From: Candidatus Omnitrophota bacterium
Lineage (GTDB): Bacteria; Omnitrophota; Gorgyraeia; Duberdicusellales; 4484-171
Direction of reading: 5' to 3'
Length of the DNA stretch: 7,361 nt
Assembly (NCBI GenBank): GCA_023228195.1
Contig: JALOBR010000075.1
Span: forward strand, 1-7,361
Position 1 is the first letter of the stretch. Every line of letters starts with the position of its first letter. Positions 1 through 6,241 of the stretch are shown piece after piece. A model generated the notes under the pieces. That model saw nothing but the letters and a program-made list of their open reading frames with translations. It was not told where the DNA came from and ran no database searches. A program made the translations under genes and the position numbers.

Positions 1-819
1 GGTGAAGGCGAAAAGGCAACACTTAAAATACTTAGTGGAATCTCTGAAAAAATTCAGCATTTTGAAGAGCTGGAAGACATTGATAACCTCCCTTTCCTTG
101 ATTTTAGCTGTCTTGATATGAAAAGTTATTCAAACGCTATCCCTCTGTTAAGTTCGCGAGGCTGTAGGTTCAGCTGCAATTTTTGTTCAGAAAGGAAATT
201 GTATAAAAAATTCAGGCAGCATAGCCCAAGGTATATCTGCGATTTGATAAAATGCCTAACCGAAAAACACAGAATAAATACTTTTGTTTTTTGCGATTCA
301 CTGATAAATTCCAATAACGAGTGGTTAGAGGAACTATGTAAAAGTTTAATAAAAAATAATCTTAAGGTAAATTGGGAAGCGCAAATGCGGGTAGATAAAA
401 ATTTTGATATAAACCTTGGCAAATTGATGAAAGGCAGCGGCTGTTACAATCTTTTTATCGGCCTCGAAAGCGCGTCGACTGACACGTTAAAAAATATGAA
501 TAAAGGCTTTGATCCTGAAACCGCATTGGGTTTTTTCAGGAAACTTGCACAAGCTAACTTACAATTTGAGATTAGCCTTATATTCGGTTATCCCGGAGAA
601 AGTGAAAATGACTTCAATTCTACGCTTGATTTTGTCATAAAAAATAAGAATATGATACCGAAGATAGCGCAGGCAAACCCTTTCATAGACTATATGGCTG
701 ATGATAAAAAAGAATTTCCAACCAAATTGGCATGCGAACGAATCAGGCAATTCGTTTGTGCACTGGAAAAAGAAAAAATCAGGTACACAAAAAGCTTTAT
801 CAATAACCTGGTCTATTAG
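1..819 (+). CDS. Radical SAM protein, probable B12-binding-domain type (5' end cut by window edge)
   Basis: The frame is open from base 1, so the gene starts upstream; the ATG at 118 is internal. Of the 272 residues visible, the first begin with GEGE and are followed by an acidic LPFLDF stretch. That layout is typical of the linker after an N-terminal cobalamin-binding domain in B12-binding radical SAM proteins; the B12 domain itself would lie outside the window. The radical SAM cluster motif CxxxCxxC is at visible residues 55, 59 and 62 (GCRFSCNFC), where three cysteines would hold a 4Fe-4S cluster that cleaves S-adenosylmethionine. GLESAS and GYPGE further along match conserved strands of the same fold. 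The protein ends soon after the core (YTKSFINNLVY), with two stops in a row (TAG TAA). It is first in a plus-strand run with two more radical SAM genes. The family methylates or rearranges many substrates, so the reaction cannot be named. Radical SAM call very safe; B12 type likely. Confidence 0.88.
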   Translation, partial: GEGEKATLKILSGISEKIQHFEELEDIDNLPFLDFSCLDMKSYSNAIPLLSSRGCRFSCNFCSERKLYKKFRQHSPRYICDLIKCLTEKHRINTFVFCDSLINSNNEWLEELCKSLIKNNLKVNWEAQMRVDKNFDINLGKLMKGSGCYNLFIGLESASTDTLKNMNKGFDPETALGFFRKLAQANLQFEISLIFGYPGESENDFNSTLDFVIKNKNMIPKIAQANPFIDYMADDKKEFPTKLACERIRQFVCALEKEKIRYTKSFINNLVY

Positions 820-837
820 TAAAAAGATGCAGCTAAG

Positions 838-1689
838 ATGGAAATAAAACTGATAAAAACGCAGAAAGCACTTTCCCCCACCCAGATAACTCTTGCTGAT
901 TATTGCATTAATCCTTATCGCGGCTGTGAATTTGGCTGCCTTTATTGCTATTCCATGGAAAATAAAAATATTAAAAATATTGACTCCGCCTCTGAAATTG
1001 GCGTAAAAATAAACATTGAAGAAGTTTTAAGGCGCCAGCTTAGAACGATTAACCCAAAACGGGTGCTCCTTGGTTCAACAACCGAATGTTTCCAATATAT
1101 AGATGTAAAATACCGCTTAAGTGAAAAAATATTAAAAACGCTTAATGAATTCAAAACCCCTTACACTATTTTAACTAAATCTCATTTAATAAAAGACTAT
1201 CTTCCCTTGATTTCGGAAAATACTAAAAACAAAATTTATTTTACCCTAAACAGCGCCCCAATAAGCCTTCTAGAAAGAAAAGCTCCCGCGCAAGAACAAC
1301 GCTTAGAAACAATTGCGCAAATTATAAGAAGAAATATTAACTTGAGAATCCATGTGGGGCCATTTATTCCTTATGTCTCCGGACTGAAGGATTTATTAGA
1401 AATACTTCCGTCAGGAGTAAAAGAAGTCGATATGGAGCTTTATCACCACAAGATGGGAAATTATGAAGAAATTTTAAAAATTATTGCAAAAAACCTCGGG
1501 AAAGAAATCGAAAGCAAAATATCTTCGGTTTACGCGACAGAAGGCGCTTATCTGGAATTTACGCGGCAGTTAAAAAATGATTTAATTGTTTTAAAAAACA
1601 ACTATCGGAATATTTCATTCTTCTTAATTGTTCCAGATTTTAATATGTTTTACAATAAAAAAATGGACTACGAATCCAAGGTTAGATAG
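838..1689 (+). CDS. Radical SAM protein, COG1533 / Rv2578c-like family
   Basis: A complete 283-residue protein. Near the N-terminus, NPYRGCEFGCLYCYS carries the radical SAM motif CxxxCxxC at residues 30, 34 and 37. The lead-in, LSPTQITLADYCINPYRGC, closely resembles the start of the COG1533 group (SplB-related, Rv2578c-like), where a short strand ending in NPYxGCxxxCxYCY is the family signature. Other parts of the barrel are visible as LLGSTTECFQYID (a second strand followed by an aromatic patch) and PYTILTKSHLIKDYLPLI (the family's usual xTKSxLxxRD-type segment). The ATG at 838 lies 18 bases after the previous gene and gives a natural N-terminus, although no clear ribosome binding site precedes it. 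No member of this family that I know has a firmly assigned reaction, so the substrate is unknown. The placement between another radical SAM gene and a glycosyltransferase suggests a shared pathway. Confidence 0.88.
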   Translation: MEIKLIKTQKALSPTQITLADYCINPYRGCEFGCLYCYSMENKNIKNIDSASEIGVKINIEEVLRRQLRTINPKRVLLGSTTECFQYIDVKYRLSEKILKTLNEFKTPYTILTKSHLIKDYLPLISENTKNKIYFTLNSAPISLLERKAPAQEQRLETIAQIIRRNINLRIHVGPFIPYVSGLKDLLEILPSGVKEVDMELYHHKMGNYEEILKIIAKNLGKEIESKISSVYATEGAYLEFTRQLKNDLIVLKNNYRNISFFLIVPDFNMFYNKKMDYESKVR

Positions 1690-1695
1690 ACTAAA

Positions 1696-2550
1696 ATGCT
1701 ACACCCTTTTTTTAGTATAATTATACCTACTTATAATCGTAAACAGTTTTTAAAAATTGCGCTTGATTCTGTTATTGCGCAAACTTTTGATGACTACGAA
1801 ATTATTGTGGTAGACGACGGATCAACGGATGAAACCAGGGAGATGTTTGAAGGGCAAGCCCCGTGGACGCAGGCCCGCGGAGAAAAGGTAAAATATATTT
1901 ATCAGGAGAATAAAGGCCCGGCTGCGGCGCGTAACGCCGGCATTAAACAGGCAAAAGGGGAATTTATCTGTCTTTTGGACTCCGATGATAGATTCAGAGA
2001 AGATAAGCTTAAAATAGCTTATGAATACATAAAAAAATACCCGCAATATAAAATATTCCATACCGAAGAAATATGGTATAAAGACGGGCTTCTTCTTTCC
2101 CAGAAAATTTATCATAAGAAACCAAGCGGATCAGTCTTTGGGAATTCCGTTAAAATATGTTCAATAGGCACATCCACCGTAATTATAAAAAAAGCTATTT
2201 TTACTGAAATCGGCCTCTTTGATGAAAGCATGCTTACCTGCGAGGATTATGAATTCTGGCTTCGTGCAACCAATAAACACAGAGTTTTTCTTATCCCGTA
2301 TTATCTTACCATAAAACAAGGCGGGCATCCGGGGCAGCAATCGTTTAAGTATGAAGCAATGGATACCTTCAGAATTTACGCTCTTAAGAAAATACTCGAA
2401 TCAAATGAGCTCACCAGTGATAATTTTAAGATTGCCGCCGATGAACTAAAAAGGAAATGTGGAATATTCATAAAGGGCGCAATTAAACGGGGGAAGATTA
2501 AAGAAGTAGAGCGCTACCGGGCGCTCGTTGAAAAATTTTGCACTTATTAA
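1696..2550 (+). CDS. Family 2 glycosyltransferase (GT-A fold)
   Basis: A 284-residue, probably cytoplasmic or membrane-associated enzyme that should transfer a sugar from a nucleotide-sugar donor. The GT-A fold is clear: the N-terminal strand FFSIIIPTYNR (residues 5-15), the nucleotide-binding VDDGS (39-43), GPAAARNAGI (74-83), the metal-binding DSDD (95-98) and a probable catalytic-base region CEDYEFWLR (182-190). The second half contains FHTEEIWYKDG and a GGHPGQQS segment; I recall a widespread GT2 subgroup with the same pattern (EIWY, CEDYDLWLR, KxGGHxDQLS), but its acceptor is not known to me. There is no membrane segment, so this is not a processive synthase of the usual kind. Residues 53-62 (GQAPWTQARG) are coded by an unusually GC-rich patch and lengthen a loop. 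The gene starts 6 bases after the upstream radical SAM gene and ends 1 base before the ATG of the SPL-family gene, which suggests translational coupling. Confidence 0.93.
   Translation: MLHPFFSIIIPTYNRKQFLKIALDSVIAQTFDDYEIIVVDDGSTDETREMFEGQAPWTQARGEKVKYIYQENKGPAAARNAGIKQAKGEFICLLDSDDRFREDKLKIAYEYIKKYPQYKIFHTEEIWYKDGLLLSQKIYHKKPSGSVFGNSVKICSIGTSTVIIKKAIFTEIGLFDESMLTCEDYEFWLRATNKHRVFLIPYYLTIKQGGHPGQQSFKYEAMDTFRIYALKKILESNELTSDNFKIAADELKRKCGIFIKGAIKRGKIKEVERYRALVEKFCTY
1852..1882 (+). repeat. GC-rich patch with imperfect 13-base tandem repeat inside the glycosyltransferase
   Basis: In bases 1852-1880, 24 of 29 are G or C, in an otherwise AT-rich gene. Two similar units lie in tandem, CAAGCCCCGTGGA (1855-1867) and CAGGCCCGCGGA (1870-1881). 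The patch is in frame and codes for GQAPWTQARG (residues 53-62), in the variable loop between the VDDGS strand and the next strand, where GT2 proteins tolerate insertions. It could be a small inserted element or just a local expansion. Confidence 0.5.
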
Positions 2551-2551
2551 T

Positions 2552-3925
2552 ATGCTTGATAATTTAAAAGAAAAACTTGAAAAAGGCTTTCTATTCCGCC
2601 CGAATAAAAATCAATTACGCGACTTGGAGCGCCTTATCTTTGAGATTATCCGCAGGGAAAATTGTTCGCTGGAAGGAATATTAAATTTCCTTAAGGATAA
2701 TTCTGACAGTGAAAAATGCAGCGGCAGAAATAAATTTTTTGCCCTTAAAAATTCATTAATTGCGCGACGGTTTCCCCTGACTGCGGCTAAGGAGCAATTA
2801 GATACGAAAAGAATATTCCTTAATCAAATACAAAAACCTCTCGATAGTAACTATGCGGTAAAAGCAGATTTTAAACCTTCCAAAATTTTAGTTGAAAAAG
2901 AAGTAAAAAACAGCTATCTCGTTAAAAACTTTTCCAGAAAATTTCCTGATGTCAGAATTGAAGAAATAAATCGTTACAGTGATTATTTAAATACCGACAG
3001 GTTTCATATCTCAAAGCTTAAGGAACCGATCGTTTTTCTGATTAAGGAAAAATGGGATTTCCTTAAGCCCTGCCCATGCACAAAGGTGCATTTAAGCTGC
3101 GGATACTGGGTGCTTAATCTTGGTTTTGGCTGCCCGTTTGATTGCTCGTATTGTTTTTTGCAATGTTATGCTAATTTTCCCGGAATAATTCTCCCCGCTA
3201 ATATCGAAGATTTTTTTACGGAATTTGATATACTTGAGAAAAAATTAAAAAAACCGATAAGAATAGGAACCGGAGAATTTTGCGATTCTCTCGCGTTGGA
3301 TGAAATAACAGAATATTCAACAAAACTGATACCTTATTTTAAAGATAAAAATGTTTTCTTTGAATTAAAAACTAAAAGTAATAAGACAAAAAATCTTTTA
3401 AAGATTACACCCGCTAAAAACATTGTGATTTCGTGGTCGCTTAATCCCCAATCTATCATAGAGAGCGAAGAGATTGCGACCGCAAGTTTAACGGAAAGGT
3501 TATTAGCCGCGAAAGAACTTCAGCAAAAAGGTTATAATCTAGCATTCCATTTTGACCCTATATTTTACAGCGACGGCTGGCAACAGATTTACCGGCAGAC
3601 AGTTTGTAATCTGTATTCTTACCTGACTCCTCCTTTTGCCTGGATAAGCCTGGGAACGCTACGGTCTCACAGGCGCCTTAAGTCAATTAATGAACTGCGT
3701 TTTCCAAAAAGTAATATTTTTTACGGGGAGTTGTTCATAGGTGAAGATAAGAAATTAAGGTATCCTTCATTTTTAAGAAGAAAAATTTACGAAAATATGG
3801 TAGAATGGATCAAAGGATATGACAAGCAAAGCCCGGTCTATCTTTGCATGGAAAACAAAGATATGTGGAGCATCTTGAAAAAAAACACTTCTATGGAAAT
3901 AGAAAAATATCTCTTAAAAATATGA
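2552..3925 (+). CDS. SPL-family (spore photoproduct lyase-like) radical SAM protein
   Basis: A 457-residue protein when started at the ATG at 2552, one base after the previous stop. A TTG at 2528 would add eight residues and overlap the glycosyltransferase. Residues 1-170 form a helical, lysine-rich N-terminal region. Then comes PCPCTKVHLSCGYWVL (173-188) and the radical SAM motif GCPFDCSYCFLQ, with cysteines at 194, 198 and 201. The CSYCxLQ pattern, TGEFCDSLALD (240-250), the ELKTKS strand, SWSLNPQ and AFHFDPI are hallmarks of the SPL family. Cys244 lies 43 residues after the third cluster cysteine, the spacing I recall for the hydrogen-donor Cys141 of Bacillus spore photoproduct lyase; one of the two tyrosines flanking the third cysteine is Phe here. 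The true SPL repairs thymine dimers in spore DNA, but relatives occur in many non-sporulating bacteria and their substrate is unclear. The stop overlaps dgkA by four bases (ATGA). Family assignment is firm; DNA repair is only one option. Confidence 0.9.
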   Translation: MLDNLKEKLEKGFLFRPNKNQLRDLERLIFEIIRRENCSLEGILNFLKDNSDSEKCSGRNKFFALKNSLIARRFPLTAAKEQLDTKRIFLNQIQKPLDSNYAVKADFKPSKILVEKEVKNSYLVKNFSRKFPDVRIEEINRYSDYLNTDRFHISKLKEPIVFLIKEKWDFLKPCPCTKVHLSCGYWVLNLGFGCPFDCSYCFLQCYANFPGIILPANIEDFFTEFDILEKKLKKPIRIGTGEFCDSLALDEITEYSTKLIPYFKDKNVFFELKTKSNKTKNLLKITPAKNIVISWSLNPQSIIESEEIATASLTERLLAAKELQQKGYNLAFHFDPIFYSDGWQQIYRQTVCNLYSYLTPPFAWISLGTLRSHRRLKSINELRFPKSNIFYGELFIGEDKKLRYPSFLRRKIYENMVEWIKGYDKQSPVYLCMENKDMWSILKKNTSMEIEKYLLKI

Positions 3926-4302
3926 TTAGACGGCCTTGGCGGCACAGAAATCTACTGGAAAGTTTTATCGGAGCCTTTAGGGGTTTAGTTACGATACTCA
4001 GGCACGAAAGATATACGAAGCTGGTAGGCTTCTCCGGGGTATTAATAATTTTATTTGCTGTAATTCTTAATGTTTCATTGATTGAGATAGCTATTTTGGT
4101 AACGACAATTACTATTGTTTTATTAGCAGAAATATTTAATGCGGCGATTGAGAATGTGCTTAATATACTCAAGCCCTACAGGGACCATCACGTCAAAGTG
4201 TTAAAGGAAGTTTCAGCCGGTATGGTGCTGCTGGCTTCTTTTGGCGCAGCCATTACCGGATGCCTAATCCTTCTGCCAAAAATAATTCTTGTTTTAAAAT
4301 AG
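3922..4302 (+). CDS. dgkA: DgkA-type membrane lipid kinase (diacylglycerol or undecaprenol kinase)
   Basis: A 126-residue integral membrane protein starting at the ATG that overlaps the SPL-family stop as ATGA; a longer in-frame start at 3844 would place 26 residues inside the previous gene and is unlikely. The family phosphorylates a membrane lipid alcohol (diacylglycerol or undecaprenol) with ATP. The fold is visible: an amphipathic SFIGAFRGLVTILRHER surface helix (14-30), then three hydrophobic segments at about 34-51, 53-70 and 98-125. The signature ExxNxxIE appears as AEIFNAAIEN with Glu70, Asn73 and Glu77, the residues that bind metal and ATP and catalyse transfer in the E. coli enzyme. 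Two usual features differ: the KD before the third helix is Lys95-Glu96, and the position usually asparagine after the conserved ER is Tyr31. The gene is last in the plus-strand run, with one base before the opposing gene's stop. The natural lipid substrate cannot be told from sequence alone. Confidence 0.88.
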   Translation: MIRRPWRHRNLLESFIGAFRGLVTILRHERYTKLVGFSGVLIILFAVILNVSLIEIAILVTTITIVLLAEIFNAAIENVLNILKPYRDHHVKVLKEVSAGMVLLASFGAAITGCLILLPKIILVLK

Positions 4303-4303
4303 G

Positions 4304-6241
4304 TCAGTAACGTTGCACTATCTCCGTATGGGGATAGTAATGCCGTATTATTTCCTGGTAAGTAAATCCGCTTTTTGCCATAAACTGCGCACCTTCCTGG
4401 CACATTCCCGCACCATGGCCAAAGCCTGCTCCCCAAAAAAATATCATTTTTGCCTGGTGCCGCGATGAAAACTTTATATCTACTTTAAAAGCGCTGCTGC
4501 GTAATTTATCAAAATAATTGCGTATATTAAAATCTCCTTTTATATTTGTTTTATCTTTAGATGTTTCTACCTGTATCAATTTATACGCCCCACAGGTAAT
4601 TTTTTCTTGCGGAATTATTGATGTTAAGTTTTTTAAAGGATATCCGAACGCAAGCAAAAAATCCTCTTCATCGTAAACTCTTTGCCATCTGTAATTACTT
4701 TTATAAGAATGCGCGCAAAAATTTTCAGGAAAACTGGTAAACCAATTTTCTTCTTCATAGAAAGACATTGGGCGATAACTTTTTGTTGAATCAAAACCTT
4801 GGGCATAATATTCCTTTTTGCTAAAGACATCAGGCCGCAAGCACCCGCCGCAGTTTGAATGGTATATTGTTTCAATGGGCTCAGATTTACATAAAACAAT
4901 TTGCCCTTTCGTTTCATCGACAGCTCTATTTGTTGCAGCAGTTTCAACGGACATACCCTGGTAAACCTGACAATGGACATCCGCGCAAACGTCAAAGCTT
5001 TCGTTTGCGTGGCGTTGTTGTTTTATGCTTCTAAATGCAAGCGTTCGCGCCGCAATAGCCTGCGCGCGCAACGCTTCTTTGTCGTAACTTGCTAAAATTT
5101 CCGCCGGCAAAACCCCGTATAAGTACTCTTCTATGCTTATAATGTTAATAAGCGTAATGTCTTTGTTCGCTATGAGCTTGAAATCCCCTCTGTATATTCT
5201 GTCTATTTTTTTGTGCCAAAAATTGGTGCGTCCGTAGCTTACATCAAGAATGTAAAAAGGATAACTCCGGCTTTTTATAAAAACCTGGTTGCGGAATTTT
5301 TTGTAAACTGTACCCGTTCTATTATCAGTCAAATACAGCCGATTATTTTGAAATATAATCTTATAGAATTTGTTTTTTTCGCCTTTGAATGAATTCTTTG
5401 AATCTGAAACCGTAAAGTCGCCGCCGCAGCGAAAAGTGAAATCTTTAAGGTCGGTGGCTATCCCCACCTTGATGGTTGGAACATTTTTTTCGCGCTTGTA
5501 AAACATAAGCCTTACCATATCTCTTGCGCGTTCTACCGTCCGTTTTGTTTCAATAAAGAAAGCTTTGCCAATTTTATCCTTGATTGCGAGAAGTTGAGTT
5601 TTTATATCTTTATTATCCGGGTAAAAATTTATGCTTTTTGCCGAATAGGTGTAGGCGCGTTTGTAGTCACCTGTTTTTAGGAAGCATTCCGCGAGGTAGT
5701 AGTTGGCAAATCGCGTACTTGAGTCAAGCGCGATAAGCTTGGAAAAAAAGCGCGATGCCTTCTCGTATGATTTATGTTTGTAATATATTTTGGCTAATCG
5801 GTAAAGTGCGATAAAATTTTCATTAAACTTAAGCGATTCAAGGTAATTTTTCACGGCGAGCGTAGTTTCGCCTAAATCCTCGTAGGAAAGGCCAAGATAA
5901 AGATAGCTGATCCAGTCCTTGTTTTCGATTGCGCTTAGTGTCGCTATTGCTTTTTCGCTTTGACCATTTAGATAATAAAGGCGGGATAGGAAATTTATGT
6001 CCTGAACCTGGTTCAACAGGTTTTTGTTATCTTCGATTTCGGATATAGCCTTTTTGTAGTCCATAGCTTCTTTGTAAGAGGCGGCTTTATCCAGAAACGC
6101 ACGAGAAAAATTTTCTTCACATCGAGAATTTACTGATACGGATAAAAGAAGTATAGGCAGTAAAAGACAAAAAACTATTTTTGGGCTAGATTTTTTAAAG
6201 GATTCAGCATCCGTAGGTATTCTAAATAGCTGCACGCTCAC
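4304..6241 (-). CDS. Secreted TPR protein with C-terminal SpoIID/LytB domain (peptidoglycan-acting)
   Basis: A 645-residue protein. It starts at a GTG that overlaps the lpxI stop (GTGA), and this start keeps the signal peptide, whereas later starts would lose it. Residues 17-38 (two lysines followed by CLLLPILLLSVSV) form a signal peptide or anchor; the cysteine at 41 is preceded by VNSR, a poor lipobox. Residues about 80-225 hold TPR-like helices (LGLSYEDLGETTLAVKNYLE, LAKIYYKHKSYEKASRFFSK, AECFLKTGDYKRAYTYS). Residues about 255-645 form the SpoIID/LytB domain: ISIEEYLYGVLPAE (369-381), EALRAQAIAARTLA (389-402), the cysteine pair at 419 and 424, HSNCGGC (461-467) and FGHGAGMCQEGA (607-618). 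In SpoIID the Glu of the PAE segment (here 381) is catalytic for cleaving glycan strands stripped of peptide, and nearby Cys/His bind zinc. In a diderm cell without spores, the likely job is wall remodelling or septal cell separation in the periplasm. The gene is downstream of lpxA and lpxI in one run. Confidence 0.9.
   Translation of the reverse strand: MSVQLFRIPTDAESFKKSSPKIVFCLLLPILLLSVSVNSRCEENFSRAFLDKAASYKEAMDYKKAISEIEDNKNLLNQVQDINFLSRLYYLNGQSEKAIATLSAIENKDWISYLYLGLSYEDLGETTLAVKNYLESLKFNENFIALYRLAKIYYKHKSYEKASRFFSKLIALDSSTRFANYYLAECFLKTGDYKRAYTYSAKSINFYPDNKDIKTQLLAIKDKIGKAFFIETKRTVERARDMVRLMFYKREKNVPTIKVGIATDLKDFTFRCGGDFTVSDSKNSFKGEKNKFYKIIFQNNRLYLTDNRTGTVYKKFRNQVFIKSRSYPFYILDVSYGRTNFWHKKIDRIYRGDFKLIANKDITLINIISIEEYLYGVLPAEILASYDKEALRAQAIAARTLAFRSIKQQRHANESFDVCADVHCQVYQGMSVETAATNRAVDETKGQIVLCKSEPIETIYHSNCGGCLRPDVFSKKEYYAQGFDSTKSYRPMSFYEEENWFTSFPENFCAHSYKSNYRWQRVYDEEDFLLAFGYPLKNLTSIIPQEKITCGAYKLIQVETSKDKTNIKGDFNIRNYFDKLRSSAFKVDIKFSSRHQAKMIFFWGAGFGHGAGMCQEGAQFMAKSGFTYQEIIRHYYPHTEIVQRY
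4317..4338. other. Short hairpin near the convergent gene ends
   Basis: ACTATCTCC (4317-4325) pairs with GGGGATAGT (4330-4338) around the loop GTAT: nine pairs including one G-T wobble. It begins 15 bases after the dgkA stop and lies inside the last codons of the SpoIID-like gene. No run of T follows on either strand, so it is not a standard intrinsic terminator. It may help end dgkA transcription, because no room exists between the genes, or it may be chance. Confidence 0.35.
4981..5012. other. Inverted repeat inside the SpoIID-domain coding region
   Basis: CGCAAACG (4984-4991) is perfectly complementary to CGTTTGCG (5002-5009), extended by a G-T and two G-C pairs to 4981 and 5012. The loop contains the palindrome AAAGCTTT. 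It codes for HANESFDVCA of the SpoIID-like protein (roughly residues 411-420), so it may be a by-product of coding. Confidence 0.4.
5039..5076. other. GC-rich hairpin inside the SpoIID-domain coding region
   Basis: AAGCGTT (5039-5045) pairs with AACGCTT (5070-5076); past a bulged C at 5069, CGCGC (5046-5050) pairs with GCGCG (5064-5068), a 12-pair stem with a 13-base loop. It covers the conserved ALRAQAIAART segment, where Ala and Arg codons GCG and CGC make such pairing easier by chance. Confidence 0.4.

Noticed and set aside
126..422. Minus-strand frame of 98 codons opposite the first radical SAM gene, and similar shadow frames elsewhere
   Set aside because: They lie fully inside recognised genes on the other strand or in another frame and show no family features.
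2528..2551. TTG start for the SPL-family gene
   Set aside because: TTG is a rarer start, overlaps the glycosyltransferase and has no ribosome binding site; the ATG at 2552 sits one base after the stop.
3844..3921. Longer start for dgkA
   Set aside because: It would add 26 polar residues lying inside the SPL-family gene; the ATG at 3922 forms a normal ATGA overlap and gives a family-typical N-terminus.
6110..6160. Lipoprotein signal on the TPR-SpoIID protein (cysteine at residue 41)
   Set aside because: The residues before it, VNSR, do not fit the usual lipobox (small residue at -1, Leu at -3); an ordinary signal peptide or an N-terminal anchor is more likely.
2552..6241. A sporulation locus, because an SPL-family and a SpoIID-family gene are both present
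   Set aside because: They lie on opposite strands in separate runs, both families are common in non-sporulating bacteria, and lpxA and lpxI point to a diderm. No other sporulation gene is visible.
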